Source: Streptomyces sp. Ru62
Lineage (GTDB): Bacteria > Actinomycetota > Actinomycetes > Streptomycetales > Streptomycetaceae
Reading direction: 5' to 3'
DNA: 64,000 bases
Assembly: GCF_002920615.1 (NCBI RefSeq)
Contig: NZ_PQSU01000035.1
Location: forward strand, 27,305 to 91,304
The translations under genes and the position numbers were made by a program. The notes below the pieces were generated by a model. It ran no database searches. It was not told where the DNA came from and saw nothing but the letters and a program-made list of their open reading frames with translations. Positions 51,124-59,050 of this stretch are shown here, piece by piece; positions within the stretch are counted from its first letter, which is position 1; every line of letters starts with the position of its first letter.

Positions 51124-53493
51124 ATGAACGAGACCGACGAGCGGACGGCGGAGACCGGCCGCGGCGAGGCGGTCGCGAAGGTGATCCGACTGCCCTTCGC
51201 CGACACCACGCCCGAGGTCTCTGACACCCCGGCGCCCGAGGCCCCCGCGCCCGCGCCGGCGGCCCGTGTCGACATGACCAAGACCGAGCCGCCCGCGCCG
51301 GTCGAGGGGACGGTGTTCACCGCCGCCGAGTGGGAGCTGGGGGAGGACCCCGAGGGTGATGCGCCGTGGATCAGCCCGGCGCTTCGCACCCCGGAGGGCC
51401 GCACGGCTCGCCGCGCGTACGTCCAGCGCCAGGCCCGGCGCCGGGTCCGCCGGTGGGCGGCGCGGCAGCGGACGCCGCGCGGCATCGTGCCCACCACCAT
51501 CCGCGGCGGCGTGCGCCTGCACCGCTGGGTGCGCGGGGTCGAGGGGCAGAACGCCGACGCCGCGAAGCGCCGCGCAGAGATGCTCGCGCGGGAGGCGGAG
51601 CGGGCGGCCCGCCGGGCCCAGTTCGCGCTGCTCCAGCGGGACGCGAAGAAGAAGGCCGCCGACATCGCGCAGCAGGAGTCGTCGATGGCCCTGGTCCAGG
51701 CCACGGCGGCAGTCTCCAGGGCCCGCAGCAAGTTCCTCCAGCGCGCCTCCGCCGCCTACCTGCCGATGGCCGGGATCGACGCCGCCGGGTTCGTGTTCAT
51801 GGACGGCCTGCTCGGTCTGGGCGCGGGCGTGCTGGTCAACCTCGCCGTCCTGGCCCGGGTCGGCCGCCAGCCGGACATGTCGCCGGAGGAGCTGGAGGAG
51901 CTGGAGCGCACCGAGGCTGGTCTGCCGGACCGGTTCGAGATGGGCATGACGCCGCGGGCGTTCGAGGCGATGCTGCACGAGGCGCTGACCAAGGAGATCG
52001 GTGTCGCCGTCCACTCCTTGCAGATCCGCCCGCGCAACTGGGGCTTTGAGATCGTGGTCGTGCTCAAGAACCAGACCCCGGAGAAGCTGTCGGCGAACCT
52101 GGACCTGCTGGAGGCGTGCCTGCCGGGCGTGCGCACGAATTCGGCGCTGCTGCAGCAGTCCGCGCAGGCCCGCAACGAATGCGTGCTGCGCATTCCGGGT
52201 GACGACCCGTGGAAGGCAGTTCCGGAACTCCCCTACCGGAAGCCGAAGTCGGTCACCACTCACGAATTGCACAAGGCGCAGTTCGGCGCCGACATGTCCG
52301 GCCGCCCCCTGGCCCTTCCGGGCAAGCGGACCAGCGCCGCCTACATCGGCAAGTCCCGCTCGGGCAAGTCGACGATGCTGCGGGCCCGCCTGGACGCGCT
52401 CACCGCCACCAGCGACCGCATCATCGTGGGCATCGACCTCGGATCGTACGGTTCGGGCTTCGGCCCGTACCGCAAGTGCATGTCCGCGGTCGCCCGGACG
52501 CCGAAGGAGGCCCGGGTCGTTCTCGAATGGGCCCTGGCAATCGGAATGGGTCGCCCCAAGCTGTTCGACCGGCTCGGAATGGGCCTGAACTGGGAGGCCA
52601 GCCCGGAGCGGCCCGGAATCACCGTCGTTATCGACGAATTCCCGGCCTTGGTCATGGCGGCCAAGAGCGAGACGTTTCCCGAGCCCGAGGAGGGCGAGGA
52701 GAAGCCGCTCCGCCTGGACGAGCTGGTCAAGCAGATCAACCTCACCTCCCTGAAGTCCGACGTGGGCGTGGAGATCGCCTCCCAGGGCGTCACCCGCGAC
52801 CGGGTGGGCGCGAACATGTGGCTGGCCGAACTCCCGGTCCAGGTGATGTGCGCCTGCGACAAGGACGACATCGTGCAGATCGCCGGCGGCGGCGCGATGG
52901 CCCAGGGCTGGCGGCCGGACCGGCTGCTGCCCGCGATGGGCGACGCCGTCAACGACGCGTCCGTGGCGTACGTGATGGCTGGCGGCGACTACTGCGAGCC
53001 GATCCCCTACCGGGCCTGCATCACCAGCGACGAGGAGGCCGACCGCCGGGCCGCCGAGCGGGCCGCGGCCGGGATGTGCGAGCTGGACGCCGAGTCGGCG
53101 GCGTTCGTCCCCGGCGTCGTGCTGCCGAACCCCGGCGGCGGCGACCCGTGGGACGAGGACGAGGTCGAGGAGGAGCCGGTCCCGGTCCTGCTGCGCACGA
53201 TCCGCACGATCTACCGGGACCTCGGTAACCCGAGCGGCCTGACGGAGGACGAGCTGTTCGACCAGCTCCACCAGTTCGACCCGACGTCGTGGGACCTGGA
53301 CCGCTTCGTCCCCGAGGGTGGCGAGCCGATGACCAAGGGCGCGGTCCTGGCCCTGGTGCTCGACAAGGTCCTGGCGCCGCGCGGCCAGAAGTGGACCAAG
53401 GAGTCGTACCGGCCCAAGGGCGCCTCCAAGACGGTCAAGGGCTACCGCCTGCGCGACCTCAAGGCGCTCATCGGCGAGGGCGACGAGGCCTGA
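51124..53493 (+). CDS. traB: TraB/FtsK-like DNA translocase
   Basis: A 789-residue protein with a long charged, helical N-terminal region, one or two hydrophobic stretches near residues 215-245 (FVFMDGLLGLGAGVLVNLAVL), and a P-loop GKSRSGKST near 409-417. ITVVIDEFPAL near 499-509 is the Walker B. The C terminus ends in a winged-helix-like domain (KWTKESYRPKGASKTVKGY). This is the Streptomyces TraB design: a single hexameric pump moving double-stranded plasmid DNA between hyphae after recognising clt repeats. The segment after it (53501-53642) has suitable repeats. Confidence 0.85.
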   Translation: MNETDERTAETGRGEAVAKVIRLPFADTTPEVSDTPAPEAPAPAPAARVDMTKTEPPAPVEGTVFTAAEWELGEDPEGDAPWISPALRTPEGRTARRAYVQRQARRRVRRWAARQRTPRGIVPTTIRGGVRLHRWVRGVEGQNADAAKRRAEMLAREAERAARRAQFALLQRDAKKKAADIAQQESSMALVQATAAVSRARSKFLQRASAAYLPMAGIDAAGFVFMDGLLGLGAGVLVNLAVLARVGRQPDMSPEELEELERTEAGLPDRFEMGMTPRAFEAMLHEALTKEIGVAVHSLQIRPRNWGFEIVVVLKNQTPEKLSANLDLLEACLPGVRTNSALLQQSAQARNECVLRIPGDDPWKAVPELPYRKPKSVTTHELHKAQFGADMSGRPLALPGKRTSAAYIGKSRSGKSTMLRARLDALTATSDRIIVGIDLGSYGSGFGPYRKCMSAVARTPKEARVVLEWALAIGMGRPKLFDRLGMGLNWEASPERPGITVVIDEFPALVMAAKSETFPEPEEGEEKPLRLDELVKQINLTSLKSDVGVEIASQGVTRDRVGANMWLAELPVQVMCACDKDDIVQIAGGGAMAQGWRPDRLLPAMGDAVNDASVAYVMAGGDYCEPIPYRACITSDEEADRRAAERAAAGMCELDAESAAFVPGVVLPNPGGGDPWDEDEVEEEPVPVLLRTIRTIYRDLGNPSGLTEDELFDQLHQFDPTSWDLDRFVPEGGEPMTKGAVLALVLDKVLAPRGQKWTKESYRPKGASKTVKGYRLRDLKALIGEGDEA

Positions 53494-53500
53494 CCCGCTT

Positions 53501-53642
53501 CCGGAACACCGGGAAACATGCAGGTCAGCGAGGGGGAACCGGCCCGGAACAGGGCCGGAACCCCCGGCCCCGGGCCGGAACATGTTCCCCCTCCCGGACC
53601 CTGTTCCGGACCTGTTCCAGGGCCCTGACCTGCACGTTTCCC
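53501..53642. repeat. Repeat cluster after traB, candidate clt locus
   Basis: CCGGAAC occurs at 53501, 53544, 53555 and 53575 and inverted at 53603. GGAACATGTTCC (53577-53588) is a perfect palindrome. The cluster is framed by GGGAAACATGCAGGTCAG (53511-53528) and CTGACCTGCACGTTTCCC (53625-53642), inverted with one mismatch. Streptomyces clt loci are short repeat clusters near traB, so this is a good candidate. Confidence 0.6.
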
Positions 53643-53699
53643 CCAGTTCCGCCGTTGTTACGTCCGAAAGATCACGAATGTTCCCCCGGAGGAGATCCG

Positions 53700-54518
53700 A
53701 TGCCGATCAGCCCGTGGAGGGCCCTCAGCCCCGACACCGGTGATCACTACCTGTTCTTCGAGCGCCGCTTCCGCTACGTCGTCGAGGACCCCGAGCACAC
53801 GTGGCGCCGGGTGTGGGTTCCGACCGTGATCGCCTGCCCGGTGTGCGAGGCGGACACCGGCCTGCGGCTGGCCTTCAAGACCGGCACGGACGTCGTGGTG
53901 GAGGCCGCTTGCCCGGTCGGGCACACCTGGGTCGAGCCTCGCGTCGACGTCTCGCAGTGGATGGCGTACTGCCGCTACCGCGCCGGGCAGCAGGAGATCG
54001 ACTGGCTGTGGCTGATCGAGGCCGGGTTCGGCGAGGAACCGCCCCCGCCGATCGACTACGTCAAGGAGATCCGCGAGGGCGCGGTCGAGGTCGCCAAGTA
54101 CGGCCGGCGCAAGGCGAAGGCGAAAGTCCGCCGCGAGATCCGCAAGGTCAAGAAGAAGGTCGGCAAGCGGGTGCGCAACGAGGCCATGCGCCCGGTCGCC
54201 GCCTTGCTGCGGACGGCCTGGACCATGCAGGCCGGAGGCGTCGATCCGGCCAAGGCCGCCCGCCGGCGCCCGACGGAGCCGAAGCCCCCGAAGACCCCGC
54301 CGGTCTCCGCCTACCGCAAGGCCTACGGCGTCCAGGCCCCCGAGAAGGGACCGAAGTGCCTGGTCTGCGAGGACACCGGCCGGATCACCGCCCCCGGGAT
54401 CTCCGTTCCCTGCGTCGAGTGCGGCGGACCGGCCGCGGCCGCCCTGGCGGCCGCCGAGCGCCGCGCCGAGCGCGCCCGCCAGGGCAAGGACGAACGCCGC
54501 ACCAGCACCACCAAATGA
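53700..54518 (+). CDS. Hypothetical protein with zinc-like clusters
   Basis: A 272-residue protein. The start has CPVCEADTG ... ACPVGHTW, a likely zinc ribbon; the middle is very basic (YGRRKAKAKVRREIRKVKKK); the end has CLVCEDTGRIT ... CVECGG. The ATG follows GGAGGAGAT. Basic and zinc elements suggest nucleic-acid binding, and its place after traB suggests a transfer accessory. The family is not recognised. Confidence 0.65.
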   Translation: MPISPWRALSPDTGDHYLFFERRFRYVVEDPEHTWRRVWVPTVIACPVCEADTGLRLAFKTGTDVVVEAACPVGHTWVEPRVDVSQWMAYCRYRAGQQEIDWLWLIEAGFGEEPPPPIDYVKEIREGAVEVAKYGRRKAKAKVRREIRKVKKKVGKRVRNEAMRPVAALLRTAWTMQAGGVDPAKAARRRPTEPKPPKTPPVSAYRKAYGVQAPEKGPKCLVCEDTGRITAPGISVPCVECGGPAAAALAAAERRAERARQGKDERRTSTTK

Positions 54519-54543
54519 CCCGCCCCGGCGCTCGCGCTGGTTC

Positions 54544-54584
54544 CCGAATCTGTAACTCCGGCAGTTCCGCAGTTCGGGATTCGG
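54544..54584. repeat. Dispersed palindromic element
   Basis: CCGAATC and GATTCGG (54544-54550, 54578-54584) enclose TGTAACTCCGGCAGTTCCGC, using the same words as the other copies, between the 53700 and 54636 genes. Confidence 0.5.
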
Positions 54585-54635
54585 CGGGAACGCCCGGTCG
54601 ACCCGGCCGGATTCCCCGACGACGAAGGAGCCACC

Positions 54636-55025
54636 GTGAACGTCCCCTCCAAGCTCACCGCCCTGGCCGCCCGCCTGAGGGGCAAGACCTGGGCGCACGA
54701 GAGCACCGAGGAACTCGCCGCGGCGCTCGACCAGCAGGTCGAGCAGCTGCGCGACGACAACATGCCGGGGCACCTGGCCGGCGCGGCGAGCCTGACCAGC
54801 GCCCCCGCCTACCAGCCCGGCCTGATCGACCTGCGCGGCGACATCTACGACGCGGCCGTCTACCTGGACGCCCTGACCACCAGCGCCACGGCGCTGGGCG
54901 ACGCCGACCTGGTCGAGGCACTGCGGGAGGCGGGCGAGACCGCGCACGAACTGGTCGCCCGCCTTGCGGCCGCCGCCCACGCCACGATCCCCGCCCCCGC
55001 CGTCCCGGTCTCCCAGGTCGCCTGA
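54636..55025 (+). CDS. Hypothetical helical protein
   Basis: A 129-residue, Ala-rich helical protein starting at GTG 54636 after AAGGAG. It contains a possible coiled coil (ESTEELAAALDQQVEQLRDD) and ends in a Pro/Val tail. No motif assigns a role. It is the last gene before an AT-rich control-like gap. Confidence 0.6.
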   Translation: MNVPSKLTALAARLRGKTWAHESTEELAAALDQQVEQLRDDNMPGHLAGAASLTSAPAYQPGLIDLRGDIYDAAVYLDALTTSATALGDADLVEALREAGETAHELVARLAAAAHATIPAPAVPVSQVA

Positions 55026-55044
55026 CCAGCGGAAACAAAAATGC

Positions 55045-55061
55045 GCCTACTAAAAGTAGGC
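55045..55061. promoter_or_regulatory. AT-rich hairpin with direct repeat
   Basis: GCCTACT / AGTAGGC form a perfect 7-bp stem around AAA; AAAAGTAGGCA recurs about 29 bases downstream. The pair precedes the 55152 gene and may be an operator. Confidence 0.45.
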
Positions 55062-55151
55062 ACACGCTAGACAGGCCCACAAAAAGTAGGCATTCTAAGA
55101 GTGCGGCGCCCGACCGGGAGCCGCGCACCGACGGGAAGGGAATCCCGGCTC

Positions 55152-55703
55152 ATGACCGTGACGCACCTCAACTCCGCCGACGGCCACGGCCTCGCCCTGC
55201 GGGCCCGGCGCCACACCACCCACGTCCTGCGTCTGGTGGGCGACCACATCTCGACCGTCGCCGTCGGCGTCGCCGGCGCCGGTGCCCTCGCCTGGATGGC
55301 CAACGACATCACCGAGTTCGCCCCGGTCCTGAACATCACCGTCAACATGGCGACGCTGCTGATCCTGGCCACGTGGGGCACCGCCCTGCTGATCAAGGCC
55401 TTCGCGTACGACGTCGCCGACTGGATCGACCCCGACGCCCGCGACGGCGACGACCTGTGGAAGATCGCCAAGGACATCAAGCAGATCGCCCGCGACGTAC
55501 GCACCGGCGCCAGCTACGACGACGTGCGCCTCAACGTCCAGTGCAGCAAGGTGCTGCCCGCCGTCGAGCAGCTGCTCGGCGCGATCGGCGACTCCTACGA
55601 CGACAACGGCGAGGAGGACGAGGCCTCCGCCGCCTACAACGCCGCGCTCAGCGTGCGCGAGGCGGCCTGCCACTTCGGCGAGAAGTACGGCGAGAGCGCC
55701 TGA
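55152..55703 (+). CDS. Membrane protein, Spd-like
   Basis: A 183-residue protein with two hydrophobic segments (ISTVAVGVAGAGALAWMA, VNMATLLILATWGTALLI) and a soluble acidic tail with a helical repeat. The start MTVTHLNS was chosen at ATG 55152. It opens a run of small genes separated by GC-rich hairpins. A spread-protein role is inferred from size, topology and neighbours only. Confidence 0.65.
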   Translation: MTVTHLNSADGHGLALRARRHTTHVLRLVGDHISTVAVGVAGAGALAWMANDITEFAPVLNITVNMATLLILATWGTALLIKAFAYDVADWIDPDARDGDDLWKIAKDIKQIARDVRTGASYDDVRLNVQCSKVLPAVEQLLGAIGDSYDDNGEEDEASAAYNAALSVREAACHFGEKYGESA

Positions 55704-55709
55704 CTTCGC

Positions 55710-55757
55710 CCCGGGGCGGCCGCCATCCCGGCCAAGGAATCAGCCGGCCGCCCCGGG
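55710..55757 (+). repeat. Intercistronic hairpin, copy 1
   Basis: CCCGGGGCGGCCG (55710-55722) and CGGCCGCCCCGGG (55745-55757), perfect. The loop CCATCCCGGCCAAGGAATCA-like is shared with 59631-59678. Confidence 0.7.
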
Positions 55758-55825
55758 CCCCGAACCCGCTCCAGAGCGGAGCAGGAGGAGAACCCATCCT
55801 CCCCCATCCCGAAGGAGCTGACGAA

Positions 55826-56107
55826 ATGCCCAAGTCCGACGCCGAGAAGGCCGCCGAAGCCCAGCGTGTGCAGCAGGTCCAGCAGCGCCTGGCGGCTGCG
55901 AAGGCCACCCGTGACAAGCGCAAGGCCGACGCCGATTTCGACTTCTGGGCGGACGTTGCCGCCGCGATCGACAGCGGCGAGGTCAAGCAGGCCGAGGCCT
56001 GCGAGGCCATCGACTACAAGCGCGAGTACGTCCGCCGCCAGCTGATCGAGCACCGGGCCCAGGCCGCGGCCCGGGCCGAGGCCGCCGCCTCCGACTCGAC
56101 CGACTGA
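55826..56107 (+). CDS. Small basic helical protein
   Basis: A 93-residue protein with a charged helix (RVQQVQQRLAAAKATRDKRK) and an HTH-like stretch (IDSGEVKQAEACEAIDYKREYV). It may bind DNA. ATG follows GAAGGAG. It lies between two membrane-protein genes in the transfer-like run. Confidence 0.6.
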   Translation: MPKSDAEKAAEAQRVQQVQQRLAAAKATRDKRKADADFDFWADVAAAIDSGEVKQAEACEAIDYKREYVRRQLIEHRAQAAARAEAAASDSTD

Positions 56108-56130
56108 CCCACCCCCGCGAGGAGCCCCCG

Positions 56131-56784
56131 ATGCCCGAGCAGACCCCGGCCCCCGGCCAGATGCCCGCCCCGAAGACCCCCATCGACTTCCTGAGCGAGC
56201 ACCGCGCCTACGTGGGCACCACCGCGGCCGCCGGCACGCTGCTGGCCCTGGCCCGGATCTGGAACGCACAGGGCGCCGAGCACAGCCCCGGCGCCGCCGG
56301 GCTCATGCTCGCGTTCGGTGCCGCCTCCGGCTACTTCGCCGCCAAGAACGACGAGGAGACGGTCAGCGCCGTCTTCTCGTCGATGGCGCTGACCTTCGGC
56401 GCCCTGTCCGTCGGCGTCTACGCCGACCCGATCACCCCGGCCCTGATCATCTGGATCGTCGCCGTCATCGCCTCCTGCGTCCTGATCGCCCGCTCCCGCC
56501 GCGACGACCGCCGCGCGGCCACCGCACACGCCAACGAGATGGCCGCGCTCAACCTGGACCGCAGCGCGGACATCACCATCGCCAAGATCGAGGCGAACGC
56601 GCAGATCGAGGTCGCCCGCGAGCAGTCCGCGGCCGCCGCCGCCATCGAAGAGGCCCGCGCGCACCGCGCCGCCCTCGCCGACGGCCCGCTCGACCCGATC
56701 GCCATGCTCCGCGCCACCGGCCAGCTCCCGCCCCTGCACGTCGTCAAGGACGCCGACACCGACGACGAGCGCCGCACCGCCTGA
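56131..56784 (+). CDS. Membrane protein with coiled-coil tail
   Basis: A 217-residue protein with three or four hydrophobic segments (from YVGTTAAAGTLLALARIW to ITPALIIWIVAVIASCVLI) followed by a long coiled coil (LDRSADITIAKIEANAQIEV...). The ATG follows GCGAGGAG. The layout suits an Spd-type protein with a cytoplasmic coil for partner binding. Function inferred. Confidence 0.65.
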   Translation: MPEQTPAPGQMPAPKTPIDFLSEHRAYVGTTAAAGTLLALARIWNAQGAEHSPGAAGLMLAFGAASGYFAAKNDEETVSAVFSSMALTFGALSVGVYADPITPALIIWIVAVIASCVLIARSRRDDRRAATAHANEMAALNLDRSADITIAKIEANAQIEVAREQSAAAAAIEEARAHRAALADGPLDPIAMLRATGQLPPLHVVKDADTDDERRTA

Positions 56785-56829
56785 CTATCCCCAACACCAC
56801 CCCACCCGACTCACGAAGGAACAACCGCT

Positions 56830-56919
56830 ATGCGCGAGAGCACGTGGGAAATCCTCAGCTTCTTGATCCCCGGTCTCATCGGCCTGGCCATCGTCTTGTT
56901 CGCATGCTTCGCCCGCTGA
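56830..56919 (+). CDS. 29-aa membrane peptide
   Basis: ATG 56830, after GAAGGA, encodes MRESTWEILSFLIPGLIGLA plus IVLFACFAR: a short polar start and one clean transmembrane helix. The good start and position inside a tight gene run make it credible despite its size; small one-helix proteins often modulate larger membrane partners. Confidence 0.55.
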   Translation: MRESTWEILSFLIPGLIGLAIVLFACFAR

Positions 56920-56957
56920 CCCCCCAGTCCCCCGCCACGCCGCGACAGGAGAACTCC

Positions 56958-57605
56958 GTGAAGGTCCGACTGCCCTTACTGGAACGCATGCTGAAGCGCC
57001 CCTTGGACCGTCGGTGGAAGACCGCCGAAACCCTCGCCGACCTCGGTGACCTGATGGCCCTGTGGCTTGAGGGTGAAATCACCTCCTGGCCCGGGTACGC
57101 GCCGGGCTACGGGCCCGACGAGGAGACCCGCGAGCTGATCCCGACCCTCGCGGCCGCCAACCGCGCCGGGTACGTCACCATCGCCTCCCAGCCCGGAATC
57201 CACCCCGAGATGGGGTTCGACGGGCTGATCCGGAAGCAGAAGGCCGCCGTCGAGGGCTTCGTCCGCGACCGCAATCTGCTGCGCGACCTGGTCGACGCCG
57301 CCTACGAGGCGGGCATCGACGTCGAGGTCGCCGGCACGCTCGACACCGGCGAGCGGGGCATCGTCGTCACCCTGCGCGACGGGAAGCCCCACACCGCCTT
57401 CGGCGGCTACCTCAACGGCGCCGAGCTACGCGGCATGTGGCCGGGCATCGGCTCCGGCGCCCTGGACGACGTCTTCCGCTCCGTGCGGATCACCCTCGCC
57501 GCCCCCGAGTACGGCGCCGCCGCCGGGATCCGGGTGTGGCAGGTCCTGGAGTCCGTCATCAGCCGGGTGCCCGCCGCCGGCGGCACCACGTCCGACCCGC
57601 GCTGA
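56958..57605 (+). CDS. DUF6919-like protein with TTA codon
   Basis: GTG 56958 follows CAGGAG. The 215-residue soluble protein has the pattern TLADLGDLMALWLEGEITSW, LIPTLAAANRAGYVTIASQPG and KAAVEGFVRD, which I associate with the Streptomyces DUF6919 family. Codon 7 is TTA (56976-56978), implying bldA dependence. Function unknown. Confidence 0.65.
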   Translation: MKVRLPLLERMLKRPLDRRWKTAETLADLGDLMALWLEGEITSWPGYAPGYGPDEETRELIPTLAAANRAGYVTIASQPGIHPEMGFDGLIRKQKAAVEGFVRDRNLLRDLVDAAYEAGIDVEVAGTLDTGERGIVVTLRDGKPHTAFGGYLNGAELRGMWPGIGSGALDDVFRSVRITLAAPEYGAAAGIRVWQVLESVISRVPAAGGTTSDPR

Positions 57606-57700
57606 CAGCTGCCCGCGTCGCCCGGCCCGGGGAGCGGGGCGGCAAGGGGAGCCGGGACAGCCCCGGTCTCCGCAGGAACGCAGAAAAGGAGGTGAACCTC

Positions 57701-57922
57701 ATGGCGCATTGGGCGGTTGAGATCCCGACCCGCACCCCGGGCGAGCAGCCCCGGACCGGCGTCCAGTGGTTCACGTATCCGGCGTCGGCCTTCCCCTGCC
57801 GCGGCGACGTGGTCGAGAAGGTTCGCGAGGACGTCGACACCGAGACCGCGATCCGGCACCGCGCCGGTGCGGTCGCCGACGTCGGCGCCATAAGGGTCGT
57901 CTGGCACGACGACGTTCTGTAG
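57701..57922 (+). CDS. Small hypothetical protein with near-ideal ribosome site
   Basis: The start is preceded by AAAGGAGGTGA, almost the full anti-Shine-Dalgarno complement, so the 73-residue protein is probably well translated. It is a compact beta-rich sequence (VEIPTRTPGEQPRTG, VVEKVREDVDTETAIRHRAG). Family not recognised; followed by a hairpin and WhiB. Confidence 0.7.
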   Translation: MAHWAVEIPTRTPGEQPRTGVQWFTYPASAFPCRGDVVEKVREDVDTETAIRHRAGAVADVGAIRVVWHDDVL

Positions 57923-57928
57923 ATCCGC

Positions 57929-57973
57929 CCCGGGGCGGGCGGCACCACGACCAAGCAATGCGCCCGCCCCGGG
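57929..57973 (+). repeat. Intercistronic hairpin, variant copy
   Basis: CCCGGGGCGGGCG (57929-57941) and CGCCCGCCCCGGG (57961-57973), perfect 13-bp stem; stem sequence and flanks resemble the copies at 55710 and 59631. Confidence 0.65.
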
Positions 57974-58011
57974 CCACCCGAACCCCTACAGAGGAAAGGG
58001 CACTGCCCATC

Positions 58012-58314
58012 ATGGCTCAGAAGACGAACGGAAACCCGACTCCGATCATCGCGATTCCGCTGGCCGACCCGTCGGTGCCGTACCCGGAGATCACCGGCGA
58101 CGAGCCGTGTCTTCAGGACCCGGACTTCTGGTTCCCCGAGCAGGGCGTGAACGCCGGTCCGGCCAAGGCCTTCTGCCGCACCTGCCCCATCATGGCCGAC
58201 TGCCTGTCGTGGGCCCTGGCCAACCCGCACCTGGCCGGTGAGGGCGTCTGGGGCGGCACGACCCGCACCGAACGCAACGCCGCGCGCCGCAACGCGATGA
58301 GGCGGGCGGCATGA
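58012..58314 (+). CDS. WhiB-family regulator
   Basis: A 100-residue Wbl protein with the four iron-sulfur cysteines C33, C55, C58, C64 (CRTCPIMADC) and the GVWGG turn at 78-82, followed by a basic end (RTERNAARRNAMRR) for DNA contact. Wbl proteins bind a 4Fe-4S cluster and usually work with sigma factors in development or stress. Its ATGA overlap with the GGDEF gene means the two are made together. Confidence 0.9.
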   Translation: MAQKTNGNPTPIIAIPLADPSVPYPEITGDEPCLQDPDFWFPEQGVNAGPAKAFCRTCPIMADCLSWALANPHLAGEGVWGGTTRTERNAARRNAMRRAA

Positions 58315-58937
58315 CGAACCCGGTGAACGTCAGCCTGGCCCTCGCCGCACTCGCCCTGGCCGGCGGATGGGCGCTGCACGTCAGCCGCCTCTACCGGCGC
58401 CTGGACCGCTCCCGCCACGATCCGCTGACCGGGCTGTGGACCCGCGACGGCTGGACCCGCCGGGCGGAGCGGATCATCGCCCGCCGCCCGCGGGCTGCGG
58501 TCCTCCTCGCGGACCTGGACGGCTTCAAGCCGGTCAACGACCTGCACGGCCACCCGGCCGGCGACGCCGTCCTGAAGGCCGCGGGCGAGCGGCTGACCGC
58601 CTGGTGCGGCACCCACGGGGTGGCCGGACGGCTCGGGGGCGACGAGTTCGTCGCGATCGTCGACGACGACGCCCGTCTGGACGACCGGCTCGCCGACCTC
58701 GCCGAGCTGCTGCGTCAGCCCGTCGAACACCAGGGTGTGACGCTGACCGTCGGCGCCTCCATCGGTGCCGCCCGGCTCGCCGCCCTCTCCGAGCCGTCCC
58801 TGTCGGCCGCGCTCAAGGCAGCCGACCAGGCCATGTACCAGGTCAAGGGCCGCACCCGCCGCGGCCGCCGCCTGCTGCTGGCCCCGGCGCTCGCCGCCCT
58901 GCGCTCCCTCCCGCAGCGCACACGCCTCGCGGCATGA
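58311..58937 (+). CDS. GGDEF diguanylate cyclase-like protein
   Basis: A 208-residue protein with one N-terminal membrane segment (residues 5-24), a metal site LADLDGFKPVND at 66-77 and an intact GGDEF at 109-113, so it can probably make c-di-GMP. No RxxD inhibitory site lies five residues before the motif, so feedback inhibition is not expected. In Streptomyces c-di-GMP restrains development through BldD. Coupled to WhiB and close to an Lsr2-like gene. Confidence 0.85.
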   Translation: MTNPVNVSLALAALALAGGWALHVSRLYRRLDRSRHDPLTGLWTRDGWTRRAERIIARRPRAAVLLADLDGFKPVNDLHGHPAGDAVLKAAGERLTAWCGTHGVAGRLGGDEFVAIVDDDARLDDRLADLAELLRQPVEHQGVTLTVGASIGAARLAALSEPSLSAALKAADQAMYQVKGRTRRGRRLLLAPALAALRSLPQRTRLAA

Positions 58938-59050
58938 CCATCGCCGCGCTCCGGAGCCTCCTGAACGAGGTGCAGCCGGACGTGGTCCGGCCGCCCGCCC
59001 CCCAGCTTCCACCCCGTCGAATCCATCCCCGCAGCAAGGAGAACACCCAG

